Source: VRUE01 sp036376775 (lineage in GTDB: Bacteria; Actinomycetota; Thermoleophilia; Solirubrobacterales; 70-9). Taken from it: a stretch of DNA of 20,473 bases. Every line of letters starts with the position of its first letter. Position 1 is the first letter of the stretch. The position numbers were made by a program, and so were the translations under genes. Positions 1-8,140 of this stretch are shown here, one piece after another. The notes beneath the pieces were generated by a model. It saw nothing but the letters and a program-made list of their open reading frames with translations, searched no databases and was not told where the DNA came from. Where the stretch lies: NCBI GenBank assembly GCA_036376775.1, contig DASUZP010000170.1, positions 1 to 20,473 of the forward strand, in the 5' to 3' direction.

Positions 1-1941
1 GTAGAGGCCGTTCCAGTCGCCGGCGGTGGGGCCGGTGGCGTTGCCGTCGCCGTTGGTGTCGCCGCCGACGGTGTCGTCGCGCCAGGAGGTGAAGGTGACC
101 GGGCTGGGGCCGGTGCCGTTGGCTTCAAGGGTGCCTTGGACACCGATGCTTCGCCCCTGCTGAAGCTTGACGATCGCGCTGTCTTCAACCTTGAGCGTCA
201 CCCCTTCATCGACGAAGACATCGCACGTAACTACATAGTGTTTGGCGAACCTCGGCCCGATTATCTGGTCGTGGGATATCTCCCCACATAGGGAGAGCTC
301 TGGGCTCACCGAGTCCCATGAGTAGGCGGCGCCAACTGGATCGATATTGCCCGCAGAGTCAACGGCTTTGACGACAAGCGCGTGCGGTCCTGGATCTGGG
401 TTGCTGATCTCGTAAGGAGTCGGACACGGGTTCGCGCTTCCTCCATCCAAACTGCAGACGAACGTCGCGCCTGAGTCTCCGCTCGAGAATTCGAAGCTGA
501 CCGGCCCCATCTCAACAGTCCCTTCGGGGCCATCCCCTTTCGTCGTCTGCGGCGGCGCAGTATCGACCGTCCAGCTCGCCTGAGCCGGGGTCGGGTCGCT
601 GTTGCCGGCGAGGTCCTTGGCCCGAACTTCGACGCTGTGAGGCCCGTCCGGGAGTGAGGTGTAGGTCTTGGGGGTCGTGCAGGACTGCCAGCCAGCGGCG
701 TCAAGGTTGCATTCGAAGGTGCCGCCCGACTCGCTAGACGAGAAGGAGAGGCCAGCCTGCGAATTGTTCGTGGGGCTCGAAGGGCTGCTTGCGATCGTCG
801 TCTGCGGCGCCGCGGTGTCGACCGTCCAGCTCGCTAGGGCCGGGGTGGGGTCGCTGTTGCCAGCGAGGTCTTTGGCCCGGACTTCGACGCTGTGAGGCCC
901 GTCCGCGAGTGAGGTGTAGGTCTTGGGGGTCGTGCAGGACTGCCAGCCAGCGGCGTCAAGGTTGCATTCGAAACTGATGTCCAGCTCACTAGACGAGAAG
1001 GACAAGGCGGCCTGCGAGTTGTTCGTAGGGCTTGAGGGGCTGCTCCCGATCGTCGTCTGCGGCGCTGCGGTGTCGACCGTCCAGCTCGCCTGAGCCGGGG
1101 TCGGGTCGCTGTTGCCGGCGAGGTCCTTGGCCCGAACCTCGACGCTGTGAGGCCCGTCCGCGAGTGAGGTGTAGGTCTTGGGGGTCGTGCAGGACTGCCA
1201 GCCAGCGGCGTCAAGGTTGCATTCGAAGGTGCCGCCCGACTCGCTAGACGCGAAGGAGAGGCCAGCCTGCGAGTTGTTCGTGGGGCTCGAAGGGCTGCTT
1301 GCGATCGTCGTCTGCGGCGCTGCGGTGTCGACCGTCCAGCTCGCTAGGGCCGGGGTGGGGTCGATCAGTTCGCCCGCAACCGCCCTCACTCCAAATTCAT
1401 AGGGGCCGTCCGCAAGCGAGTCGAACTGAACGGGACTAGTGCAAGTGGACCAAGCGGAACCGACAAAACTGCATTGGAAGCTGGCCCCGGGAGGGCTGGA
1501 GTGAAATGAAAAACTGATGTCCGTTTGCCGAACCGGACCTGAGGATCCGCTGTCAATCACGGTGTCAGGGGGCGTCGGAGCAGGTGGAGTTGGGGGTGCT
1601 TGAGACTGCGGCGTTGAACCGGCCGCCGGAGGCATCGGAGGAGAACTGGGGGACTTAGGAATCGCCCCTTCCTTTGCCTTCGCCTTGGCGATGCAACGCT
1701 GCCTAGCCTTGCGTTGCTTCTTGCTCTTTCCAGAAAACTTCTGCTGACATTTCTTGACCTCAGTTTTCACGCTTGAGGCTGAGGACGCAAACGGAGTCGC
1801 CCCAAACGTTGCGGCAACACCGATTACTGCCACCGCGAAAAGAGCTGCAATCACTGCGACAAGAGACCGGGTGACCGGGCGCACACTCTGGCGCTCAGAG
1901 AATGAGCGACTGCCTCTCTTGCACCCCTTGCCCTGCTCCAC
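1..1941 (-). CDS. Secreted Ig-like repeat protein with beta-helix segment, C-terminus cut by window edge
   Basis: At least 647 codons are open on the minus strand; the gene runs off the left edge. A Lys/Arg-rich N-terminus is followed by a hydrophobic segment (about residues 26-49), which suggests a signal peptide or anchor. Next come a Lys/Arg/Cys-rich stretch (to about 90), a Pro/Ser linker (to about 127) and five Ig-like units. Unit 1 (about 128-212) and unit 5 (about 468-560) are divergent; units 2-4 (85 residues each) are nearly identical. Each central unit has 'DGPHSVEVRAKDLAGN', 'ASWTVDTAAPQTTI' and a conserved Cys pair (FECNLD...WQSC). The visible end (about 561-647) looks like a parallel beta-helix start, with 'VTFTSWRDDTVGGDTNGDG' and 'GDWNGLY'. 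A surface or adhesin role is inferred. The GTG start at 1941 has AGGG nine bases upstream; GTG at 1884 would give a shorter, more typical signal peptide. Confidence 0.8.
   Translation of the reverse strand, partial: MEQGKGCKRGSRSFSERQSVRPVTRSLVAVIAALFAVAVIGVAATFGATPFASSASSVKTEVKKCQQKFSGKSKKQRKARQRCIAKAKAKEGAIPKSPSSPPMPPAAGSTPQSQAPPTPPAPTPPDTVIDSGSSGPVRQTDISFSFHSSPPGASFQCSFVGSAWSTCTSPVQFDSLADGPYEFGVRAVAGELIDPTPALASWTVDTAAPQTTIASSPSSPTNNSQAGLSFASSESGGTFECNLDAAGWQSCTTPKTYTSLADGPHSVEVRAKDLAGNSDPTPAQASWTVDTAAPQTTIGSSPSSPTNNSQAALSFSSSELDISFECNLDAAGWQSCTTPKTYTSLADGPHSVEVRAKDLAGNSDPTPALASWTVDTAAPQTTIASSPSSPTNNSQAGLSFSSSESGGTFECNLDAAGWQSCTTPKTYTSLPDGPHSVEVRAKDLAGNSDPTPAQASWTVDTAPPQTTKGDGPEGTVEMGPVSFEFSSGDSGATFVCSLDGGSANPCPTPYEISNPDPGPHALVVKAVDSAGNIDPVGAAYSWDSVSPELSLCGEISHDQIIGPRFAKHYVVTCDVFVDEGVTLKVEDSAIVKLQQGRSIGVQGTLEANGTGPSPVTFTSWRDDTVGGDTNGDGNATGPTAGDWNGLY
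542..1306. repeat. Three tandem 255-bp repeats coding Ig-like units
   Basis: Three in-frame units begin at 542, 797 and 1052, exactly 255 bp (85 codons) apart, each opening with GTCGTCTGCGGCG on the plus strand. Part of a fourth unit starts at 1307 and loses similarity after about 60 bp. Units 542 and 1052 share variants that 797 lacks (CGCCTGAGCCGGGGTCGGG and GGTGCCGCCCGACTCGCTAG). Unit 797 and the start of 1307 share CTCGCTAGGGCCGGGGTGGG. The array is therefore an A-B-A-B pattern with a 510-bp higher-order period. Confidence 0.9.
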
Positions 1942-2072
1942 GGCGCGGAACCCTAGCGACAAATAGAGAGGTACTAGTTACACAATCAAAGTAATTCTTC
2001 GTTTACTTGACACACTCGCCGACATCAGAACCAGCGCAGAGGCCGAACGGCGCGTTGGTCATGAAAGCACCG

Positions 2073-2426
2073 TCATGCAGGCTGCCAAAGCTCGATCCGA
2101 TTCCCCTCCGGATCGGTGACCCAGCCGAATCGGCCGACGCCCTCCATGTCCTGGGTCTCTTCAGACACGTCCGCCCCTTTGGCCCGAAGCTGCGCGAGCA
2201 TCGCGTCGAGGTCGCCGACCCGGAAGTTGACCATCGTCTGCTGGGCAGGGGACCCGAAGTAGTCGGTCTCGGACTCGAACGGCGCGAACACGGTCGGTCC
2301 GGCTTCCTGGCTCCACAAACCGTTCTCATCGGCGTCCAGGCCCAGGCAGTCGCGGTACCACGCCCCCAGGGCCACCGGGTCCGCGGCCCGCATGAAGTAG
2401 CCGCCGATTCCAAGCACACGCTCCAT
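2073..2426 (-). CDS. VOC (glyoxalase/bleomycin-resistance) family protein
   Basis: This 117-residue protein has the length of a single VOC domain. Two beta-alpha-beta-beta-beta modules are visible. The first starts 'VLGIGGYFMRAADPVALGAWYRDCLGL' in pattern (residues 4-30). The second starts near 'MVNFRVGDLDAMLAQLRAKG' (65-84) and ends with the family signature 'DPEGNRIELWQP' (105-116), where E112 is the usual C-terminal metal ligand. The other ligand positions are not clear His/Glu residues (G9 and Q63 regions), so metal binding and substrate cannot be assigned. The ATG start leaves 71 bp to the divergent cupin gene. Confidence 0.85.
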   Translation of the reverse strand: MERVLGIGGYFMRAADPVALGAWYRDCLGLDADENGLWSQEAGPTVFAPFESETDYFGSPAQQTMVNFRVGDLDAMLAQLRAKGADVSEETQDMEGVGRFGWVTDPEGNRIELWQPA

Positions 2427-2497
2427 GCCGCCATCCTGCCAGGCAGAGCGGCGCGTGACATCAGATCGGCGACCCCGGCCAGGGGTAGGATCGCGGC

Positions 2498-2899
2498 GTG
2501 CCGTTCACGCTCAGGAACCTCAAGGAGGACCTGGAGGACGTCGGGTCCAACTTCGACGGCGCGCCGGACCTGGAGTTCCGCCTGGCGACCAAGTCGCTCG
2601 AGCTCGAGAACTCAGGCCTGGGCTACCAACGCATCCCGCCCGGCTATCGCTTTCCGTACGGCCACACGCACAAGACCCAGGAGGAGGTGTACGTGGTCCT
2701 GCGCGGCAGCGGGCGGATGAAGCTGGACGACGAGATCGTCGAGCTCGAGGAATGGGACACGGTGCGCGTCTCCCCCGGTACCTGGCGAGGCTACGAGGCT
2801 GGGCCGGAGGGCCTCGAGATCCTCGTCATCGGCGCCCCCAATCTCGGCGAGGATCCGCGCGAGGACGTCGAAGGCCAGCGCGACTGGTGGTCTGACTAG
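2498..2899 (+). CDS. Small single-domain cupin protein
   Basis: The 133-residue protein is one cupin barrel. Cupin motif 1 is intact: H56-x-H58-x4-E63-x6-G70 in 'GHTHKTQEEVYVVLRG'. Motif 2 ('EEWDTVRVSPGTWRGYEAG', about residues 85-102) has P93 and G94, but the metal-binding His is replaced around W96/R97. Metal coordination is therefore incomplete or unusual. The GTG start has a good AGGGGTAGGA ribosome site seven bases upstream. The methyltransferase gene follows 19 bp downstream on the same strand, so the two are probably cotranscribed. Substrate unknown. Confidence 0.85.
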   Translation: MPFTLRNLKEDLEDVGSNFDGAPDLEFRLATKSLELENSGLGYQRIPPGYRFPYGHTHKTQEEVYVVLRGSGRMKLDDEIVELEEWDTVRVSPGTWRGYEAGPEGLEILVIGAPNLGEDPREDVEGQRDWWSD

Positions 2900-2918
2900 C
2901 GCCAGGTAGTTTGGGCGC

Positions 2919-3686
2919 ATGAACGACCCGCCCGAGCACGTCGCCCGCAACCGCTCCTACTGGAACGGGCTCGCGTCCGAGTACGAGGCCGACGGGCGGC
3001 GCAACTGGGGGCAGGAGGAACCGACCTGGGGCATCTGGAACGTCCCCGAGAGTCAGCTCGGCGTGCTCCCCGAGGCGGCCGACGGCCTCGACTCGATCGA
3101 GCTCGGCTGCGGCACCGGCTACGTCTCCGCCTGGCTCGCCCGCCGCGGCGCCCGCGCCATCGGCATCGACAACAGCGAAGAGCAACTGGCGACGGCCAAG
3201 GCTCTGCAGGCCGAGTTCGGGATCGAGTTCCCGCTGCTGCACGGCAACGCCGAGCAGGTGCCCCTGCCCAGCGCCAGCTTCGACCTGGCGATCTCCGAGT
3301 ACGGCGCCAGCATCTGGTGCGACCCCTACAAGTGGATCCCCGAGGCCGCGCGGCTGCTGCGGCCCGGTGGCCAGCTCGTCTTCCTCGTCAACTCCGTCTT
3401 CATGATGCTCTGCATGCCCGAGGACGAGAACCTGGCTGCCGACGAGCGCCTGCTGCGCCCCTACTTCGGCATGCACCGCTTCGAGTGGCCCGAGTCCGAC
3501 TCGGTCGAATTCCACCTTCCCCACGGCGAGCTGATCGCGTTGCTCCGCGCGAACGGCCTCCAGGTCGAGGAGCTGACCGAGGTCCGCCCGCCCGACGGCT
3601 CAACCACTCGCTACCCGTTCGCCACCCTCGAGTGGTCGCAGCGCTGGCCCTGCGAGGAGATCTGGAAGGCGCGGAAGCTCCCCTAG
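2919..3686 (+). CDS. Class I SAM-dependent methyltransferase
   Basis: This is a 255-residue Rossmann-fold methyltransferase of the Methyltransf_11/25 type. Motif I 'IELGCGTGYVSAWLA' lies at about residues 60-74, followed by the acidic strand-2 motif 'GIDNSEEQLATA' that contacts the ribose of SAM. Motif 'GNAEQVPLPSASFDLAIS' (about 110-127) and post-motif 'EAARLLRPGGQLVFLVN' (about 142-158) complete the fold. The N-terminus 'RNRSYWNGLASEYE' is typical of small-molecule methyltransferases. The target cannot be read from sequence. The gene ends 8 bp before the convergent hydrolase gene. Confidence 0.88.
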   Translation: MNDPPEHVARNRSYWNGLASEYEADGRRNWGQEEPTWGIWNVPESQLGVLPEAADGLDSIELGCGTGYVSAWLARRGARAIGIDNSEEQLATAKALQAEFGIEFPLLHGNAEQVPLPSASFDLAISEYGASIWCDPYKWIPEAARLLRPGGQLVFLVNSVFMMLCMPEDENLAADERLLRPYFGMHRFEWPESDSVEFHLPHGELIALLRANGLQVEELTEVRPPDGSTTRYPFATLEWSQRWPCEEIWKARKLP

Positions 3687-3694
3687 CTACGAGT

Positions 3695-4711
3695 TCATCC
3701 CCGCTGGCTCCGCATCGCATCGCGGACAACCTCGTAGGAAGGCTTCGGCGAGCCGTCCTCGCGCAGCAGGCCGAACTGGAGCTCGCGTTCCCCGGTGTCC
3801 GTCCCGCGGTCGATCAGCTGGAAGATCGAGAGCATCTCCACCTTCCAGTCGGGGTAGGAAGTGACGGCGTCGATCATCGCGGCGAGATCGGCTGCCTGGT
3901 CCTCCTCGCTGACGCACTCTTCCCCGCAGTCCGCAGTCGACTGCCCGTACTCGGTGATCTGGATCGGTATGGACTCTCCACCGTGTGAGTCGATCGTCTC
4001 TCGCAGCGTCTCGATCCTTTCGAATGAGCCGGCAGGGCCGGGCTCGTATGGAGGATGCCCGTACCAGTACGGGTGCAGGGCGAAGGCGTCGACCAACGAG
4101 TTCAGGTCAGGACTGTGTTCGTAGAGGCCGTCGACCCAGGAGGTGTCATCGCCGTAGACCTGGGCTGGGACCACGACCTCGACGGGAAGCTCGAGGTCGT
4201 CGATCGCCTCCAGTGCCGGCCGGATCGCATCGGCGTATTCGGCCGGGGAAATTCCCTCGACGTAGGGCTCGTTGCCGAGCTCGACCGTGGTGATCGCGTA
4301 GCGCGAGGCGTCCAACTCGGGGTGCTCCGCCCAGAAGGTGCCGTTCGGGCCGTAGTAGCGGATGAACTCGACTACCCAGTCGCGATACTCGACCGGGTCG
4401 CCGAGTTCGTTACCGCCGAGCAAGGCGTGGAGGCGGGTGTCGATTTCGACCGCGGCGAGCACTGTTTCTTCGCCCTCCTCGAGGGGCGTCCCCGGTTCCC
4501 ACTCGAAACGCGTCACCGCTGCACCGAGCTCCGCTCGAGCCTCGATTTCACTCGCGCTCCAGTGGCTGTAGCCGCCATCGATGCCGATCGTCGGCCGGGC
4601 GTCCTGCTCGTCGCCTGACATCACGGCCGCGGAGATCCCCACGACCAGTGCGACCAGGCCCACGGCCGCGATGAGGAGAAGTCCATACAGCCGAGGTCTC
4701 GAAATCCTCAT
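3695..4711 (-). CDS. Membrane-anchored glycoside hydrolase-like (clan GH-A type) protein
   Basis: The 338-residue protein starts with a basic N-terminus and one hydrophobic segment (about residues 9-31), so it is predicted to be an anchored extracytoplasmic enzyme. The rest looks like a TIM barrel. 'TTVELGNEPY' (141-150) carries the Asn-Glu pair of the clan GH-A acid/base (E148), and 'IQITEYG' (250-256) carries a candidate nucleophile E254 at the end of a later strand. Aromatic 'HPYWYG' (213-218) would sit at the active site. The exact GH family and substrate are unknown. The reading frame is open to 4909, but that would overlap the divergent regulator by over 100 bp. ATG 4711, just before the membrane segment, is the better start, though no clear ribosome site is visible. 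Confidence 0.75.
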   Translation of the reverse strand: MRISRPRLYGLLLIAAVGLVALVVGISAAVMSGDEQDARPTIGIDGGYSHWSASEIEARAELGAAVTRFEWEPGTPLEEGEETVLAAVEIDTRLHALLGGNELGDPVEYRDWVVEFIRYYGPNGTFWAEHPELDASRYAITTVELGNEPYVEGISPAEYADAIRPALEAIDDLELPVEVVVPAQVYGDDTSWVDGLYEHSPDLNSLVDAFALHPYWYGHPPYEPGPAGSFERIETLRETIDSHGGESIPIQITEYGQSTADCGEECVSEEDQAADLAAMIDAVTSYPDWKVEMLSIFQLIDRGTDTGERELQFGLLREDGSPKPSYEVVRDAMRSQRG

Positions 4712-4744
4712 CGAGAACAAGCTAGCGACCGGGGTGCGACGCCA

Positions 4745-4760
4745 ATTACCCCGAGGTAAT
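4745..4760. promoter_or_regulatory. Perfect inverted repeat in a divergent promoter region
   Basis: ATTACC-CCGA-GGTAAT is a perfect 6-bp inverted repeat with a 4-bp centre. It lies in the 84-bp gap between the hydrolase gene and the divergent helix-turn-helix regulator gene, 36 bp before the regulator start. Its position suggests an operator for that regulator, controlling both genes. This is inference from placement. Confidence 0.4.
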
Positions 4761-4795
4761 CGACCTGCGTACTTGCGCGCAATAAGGTCGCCCGC

Positions 4796-5608
4796 ATGAC
4801 GCCGGTTCGATCTCAGTCCGAAGTCGGGTCGCTCCTGCGCGAGTGGCGCGAGCGCCGGCGTGTGACTCAGCTCGAGCTCGCACTGGATGCCGGGGTCTCG
4901 GCCCGCCATCTGAGCTTCGTGGAGACCGGCCGCTCACAGCCCGGCCGCGACCTGCTGCTGCGGGTCATGGAGCAACTCAAGGTTCCATTTCGCGAGCAGA
5001 ACCGGCTCCTGCTTACGGCAGGTCACGCCCCCGCCTATCCGGAACGATCGTTTGACGACCCGGATCTGGCGCCGGTGCGCGATGCGCTGGACCTGATTCT
5101 GTCCGGCCACGAGCCCTACCCGGCGGTTGCGGTCGATCGCGCCTGGAACATGGTCGCTGCCAACTCCGCCATGCTCGCCCTGACCGAGGGGGTCGAGATC
5201 GATCCCGACCTGCTCGAGCCTCCGATCAACGTGATCCGCATCGGCCTCCACCCCCGCGGCCTGGGCCCGCTGTTTGTCAATCTGGGCGCCTGGCACGCCC
5301 ATTGGCTCAACCGACTCGAACGCCAGTTGACGGCAACCGGCGACGCGCAGCTTGTGGCCCTGATCGACGAGGTTGCCGGGTTCCCCGTACCCGAGCATGA
5401 AGCCGCGCCCGAGGCCGCCGGCGCCGAGATGCTCGGCCCGGTCAGGATGCGCACGCCCGACGGCGGCGAGCTCGCGTTCTTCGGCATGTTCGCGAGCTTC
5501 GACACCCCGTTTGAGGTGACGACCTCAGAGCTGGCGATCGAGCTGCTCTTCCCGGCCGACCGCGCGACCGCCGAGACGCTGCATGGGCGTGGGAAGGGTC
5601 CATCGTGA
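4796..5608 (+). CDS. XRE-type regulator with MmyB-like ligand-binding domain
   Basis: The 270-residue protein has an N-terminal XRE helix-turn-helix (about residues 11-66; 'GSLLREWRERRRVTQLELAL', 'GVSARHLSFVETGRSQPG'). It is followed by the MmyB-like ligand-binding domain (about 95-230), recognisable by 'PYPAVAVDRAWNMVAANSA', 'NVIRIGLHPRGLGPLFVNL' and the 'FASFDTPFEVTTSELAIELL' end. Proteins of this family are common in actinobacteria; the domain is PAS-like and reported to bind fatty acids. The ATG has AAGG eight bases upstream. The stop overlaps the next gene as GTGA, so the two are translationally coupled. Confidence 0.9.
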   Translation: MTPVRSQSEVGSLLREWRERRRVTQLELALDAGVSARHLSFVETGRSQPGRDLLLRVMEQLKVPFREQNRLLLTAGHAPAYPERSFDDPDLAPVRDALDLILSGHEPYPAVAVDRAWNMVAANSAMLALTEGVEIDPDLLEPPINVIRIGLHPRGLGPLFVNLGAWHAHWLNRLERQLTATGDAQLVALIDEVAGFPVPEHEAAPEAAGAEMLGPVRMRTPDGGELAFFGMFASFDTPFEVTTSELAIELLFPADRATAETLHGRGKGPS

Positions 5609-6036
5609 AGCCCAAACTCGGGCGGCTGATCACCGCTGCAGGGGGCGTGCTGCTGATCGCCTCGCTGTTTCTTCCCTGGGCGGGAGCCGGGGGGACGAGC
5701 CGAACCGGGTTCGAGCTCCTGACCGTGGGCGACGTCCTCCTGCTGATCGTCGGACTGGTCGCAATCGCGGCCGCGATCACGTGGGGGCGCTACGGGCTCT
5801 TTCGCCCCGATCTCTCCCTGAACGGAGCGGCCGATCTACTCGGCCTGGTGGCGACGATCCTCCTCGCCTGGCTGCTCCTCTTCGACTTCCCATCCGGCGC
5901 CAGTCGGGAGGTAGGCGCCTTCCTCGCGTTGGTCGCGGCGGCCGCAATCGCCGGCGGGGTCGGGGACTACAGCACGCTGCACGGCGCACCCCTCTTTCCG
6001 CGCATCGACACGGGCAAGCGGCGACCCTCCCCGTAG
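5605..6036 (+). CDS. Small four-helix integral membrane protein
   Basis: The 143-residue protein has four predicted membrane helices (about residues 8-26, 41-60, 75-94 and 102-120) and a short basic tail. The first extracytoplasmic turn contains 'FLPWAGAGG', a pattern seen in many small actinobacterial membrane proteins of unknown function. The GTG start overlaps the regulator stop by 4 bp, so the regulator probably controls its expression. It ends 10 bp from a convergent gene. I do not recognise a specific function. Confidence 0.75.
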   Translation: MKPKLGRLITAAGGVLLIASLFLPWAGAGGTSRTGFELLTVGDVLLLIVGLVAIAAAITWGRYGLFRPDLSLNGAADLLGLVATILLAWLLLFDFPSGASREVGAFLALVAAAAIAGGVGDYSTLHGAPLFPRIDTGKRRPSP

Positions 6037-6046
6037 GCGCCCTCCC

Positions 6047-6913
6047 TCAGGGGCTGTCCTGGCCGGAGGGTGCGCCCGGGGTGGTTGCATTGATCCCACG
6101 CTCGGCGGCTTCCTCTTCGATCACGCGGTTCATTTCTTCGAGGCTCCCGCCGGGGGGCGCCTCGACTGACTCGCACGGTTCGACCGGTCCCTCGGCGATT
6201 CCAAAGTTGGCTTCATAGCCACCTTCGGGATCCACCGTATAAGGGCCCGTCGGTCCGTTGACGATGACGCTGAGGTCGGGGCTGGGGCCCGGCGCTCCGG
6301 AGATGACGACGCTCTGATCGGGACCGAGTCCCGTCGGATCAAGGGTGACGTTCCCGGTCGAACTGACGAATTCGTCGCCGGAGATATCGCCGCGCTGGTA
6401 CTCCTCGAAGATCTCGCGGTACTGCTCGGCGGTCATGACCCCGATCGTCATCGCCGGCCCCGGGCCGGCCATGGTCATACCGCCGATGCTGCCGCCCATC
6501 GCGGTTTTCGCAGTCGACGGCGTGTAGCGCGGTTCGCGACAGGTCATGCCGGCCGGCAGCCAGGTGACCTGGGAGCGGATTCCGGCTTCCGCCAGTGCGG
6601 CTTCCAGGCCAGGTGCATCTTCGGGGCTGTAGACCCTGATCGTCACCCCGCCGCCGTCCTGCACTTCGACTGCGAACGCCCTCGAGCTGCTGCCGCTGCC
6701 GGCGTTGACGGCGAGCGCCGTGGCGACTGCGGCGAGAGCGACGCCGCCGCCGAGGGCGAGGCGGGGGCCCCGCCGGCGCCAAGCCGGTGCCGCGGTCGAG
6801 GCTTCCTCTGCCTCGCGGCGTGCCGCGGCGGCACCGCGCTCGGCCACCTCGGCCTTGAGGCGGGTGAGCAACCGCTCCTCGAAGTTATCGTCTGGTTTGC
6901 GCTGCTGAGTCAT
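6047..6913 (-). CDS. Single-pass membrane protein paired with a sigma factor, putative anti-sigma partner
   Basis: The 288-residue protein has a charged cytoplasmic N-terminus (1-50), one membrane helix (about 51-70) and a large extracytoplasmic region rich in Gly, Pro and acidic residues, with isolated cysteines in 'MTCREP' and 'EPCESVE'. Its ATG overlaps the sigma-factor stop (ATGA), so the pair is coupled and probably acts together. The topology fits an anti-sigma factor. However, no HxxxCxxC zinc anti-sigma motif is present in the short cytoplasmic part, so the role is inferred from context only. The extracytoplasmic part resembles no family I can name. Confidence 0.6.
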   Translation of the reverse strand: MTQQRKPDDNFEERLLTRLKAEVAERGAAAARREAEEASTAAPAWRRRGPRLALGGGVALAAVATALAVNAGSGSSSRAFAVEVQDGGGVTIRVYSPEDAPGLEAALAEAGIRSQVTWLPAGMTCREPRYTPSTAKTAMGGSIGGMTMAGPGPAMTIGVMTAEQYREIFEEYQRGDISGDEFVSSTGNVTLDPTGLGPDQSVVISGAPGPSPDLSVIVNGPTGPYTVDPEGGYEANFGIAEGPVEPCESVEAPPGGSLEEMNRVIEEEAAERGINATTPGAPSGQDSP

Positions 6914-7563
6914 TGCTGCTCCTTGATGAGGATTGGTCGGGTCGCCGTGGTCTCGAGCTCGGTGCGGAGCTTTCGGCGGGCGCGATGGAGTCGCACGCGG
7001 GCGGTCGCGGGGTGCATGCCGGCGGCCGCGGCGGCTTCCTTGAGGCTGAGCTCGTCGATCGCGACCAGCTCCAGGATGGTTCGCTCGCGCCTGGGCAGTC
7101 GATCCATCGCCCGGTAGAGCTGGCGAGAGCGTGCCGCGGCGTCGATCCGCTCGTCCAGCCGCGCCGCGTCGTCCTCGTCGAGCAGTGCGCCGCCGCGCAG
7201 CCGCTCCTCCCCCACCCTCTGGCGATCGCGCTGGCGGCCGTCGTTGGCGACGACGGCTCGGGCGATCCCGAAAAGCCAGGGCCTCGGCGCGCCGCGCCGA
7301 GGCCGGTAGCCATGGGCCGAGTCCACAGCGGCGAGGAAGATCTCCGTGGTCAGGTCGGCCGCGCGCTCGCGGTCGCCGACCCGGCGGACCACGAAGCGCT
7401 GCACCGCCTCGACGTGCTCGCGATAGAAGATCTCGAAGATGTCGGGGTCGACGCCGATCAGGCGCAACTGCTCCGCGCCGACGCCGCGCTCGCGGGCGGC
7501 GACGACGCTGAGTCTACGGCTGAGGGCACTGGGCGGACTCGGCAAAGCCGGCTGAGACTCCAT
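6910..7563 (-). CDS. ECF-like RNA polymerase sigma factor
   Basis: The 217-residue protein carries sigma region 2 at about residues 41-110 ('DIFEIFYREHVEAVQRFVVR', 'AADLTTEIFLAAVD', 'PWLFGIARAVV') and region 4 at about 147-200 ('AMDRLPRRERTILELVAIDE', 'EAAAAAGMHPATARVRLHRA'). This is the two-domain layout of group 4 (ECF) sigma factors. Residues 1-40 are an extra N-terminal tail. ATG 7563 is the only good start before region 2, but its nearest purine-rich stretch (AAGAGG) sits only one base upstream, so the true start is uncertain. The gene lies 46 bp downstream of the reductase gene on the same strand and overlaps the putative anti-sigma gene. Confidence 0.88.
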   Translation of the reverse strand: MESQPALPSPPSALSRRLSVVAARERGVGAEQLRLIGVDPDIFEIFYREHVEAVQRFVVRRVGDRERAADLTTEIFLAAVDSAHGYRPRRGAPRPWLFGIARAVVANDGRQRDRQRVGEERLRGGALLDEDDAARLDERIDAAARSRQLYRAMDRLPRRERTILELVAIDELSLKEAAAAAGMHPATARVRLHRARRKLRTELETTATRPILIKEQQ

Positions 7564-7609
7564 ACCTCTTATTGGTCGCGGCACCGAAAAGTGTTTACAA
7601 CGATGACCT

Positions 7610-8140
7610 CTAGCCGCGCCGGCGGTAGTGCAGGTGCACAGTCGCGTCGAACCTGCGGGTCTCGACCAGCTCGAGGTCGATGTGCACGTCCGGCGGGAAG
7701 TAGGGCGTGCCGCCACCGACCACGATCGGGACGACGAACAGCTCGAACTCGTCGATCAGCCCGCGCCGCATGCATTCCGCCGCAAGGCCGGCACCGCCGA
7801 CCGCGATCCTCCGGTCCCCGAGCGCGGCGATCTCCTCCTCGAGAGTTCCCGTGGCCAGGCGGTTGCTGCCCTCGACGCTCGTCACCGTGGTCGAGAACAC
7901 GATCTTCTCGAGCGGGCGCCAGATCTCGGCGAACTCCGCCATCACGGGGTCGGAGAACTCCTCGGTGTCCCACACGAGCATCGTCTCGTAGAGGCGCCGG
8001 CCGAGCAGTTGGGCGTCGATCGCGGCGACCCGTTCGTTGTGGAACCGGTGCAGCTCCTGGCTGGGCACCGCCCAGTCGAAGCTTCCGTCGGGTCCGGCGA
8101 TGTAGCCGTCGGCCGACAGGCTCATGGAATAGAAGATCAT
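7610..8140 (-). CDS. Dihydrofolate reductase family (RibD C-terminal domain) protein
   Basis: The 176-residue protein has the RibD_C/DHFR-like fold signature. It shows 'MSLSADGYIAGPDGS' near the N-terminus, 'LLGRRLYETM' in the NADPH-binding region, 'IAVGGAGLAAE' (the Gly-rich cofactor loop) and 'PIVVGGGTPYFP' near the end. Such stand-alone proteins are common in actinobacteria, are predicted NAD(P)H-dependent reductases and usually lack a known substrate. The start is set at ATG 8140, immediately before the first beta strand; ATG 8125 is possible, and the frame continues upstream to 8227 without family similarity. No clear ribosome site is visible. Confidence 0.85.
   Translation of the reverse strand: MIFYSMSLSADGYIAGPDGSFDWAVPSQELHRFHNERVAAIDAQLLGRRLYETMLVWDTEEFSDPVMAEFAEIWRPLEKIVFSTTVTSVEGSNRLATGTLEEEIAALGDRRIAVGGAGLAAECMRRGLIDEFELFVVPIVVGGGTPYFPPDVHIDLELVETRRFDATVHLHYRRRG

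Noticed and set aside
542..1306. CRISPR-like periodic repeats
   Set aside because: Units are 255 bp, contiguous, in frame and code for Ig-like domains; there are no spacers.
2007..2720. 237-codon plus-strand open frame
   Set aside because: It is antisense to the VOC gene and then out of frame with the cupin gene, both of which have clear motifs.
4712..4909. N-terminal extension of the hydrolase gene to ATG 4909
   Set aside because: It would overlap the divergent regulator gene by over 100 bp and put 66 non-hydrophobic residues before the membrane anchor.
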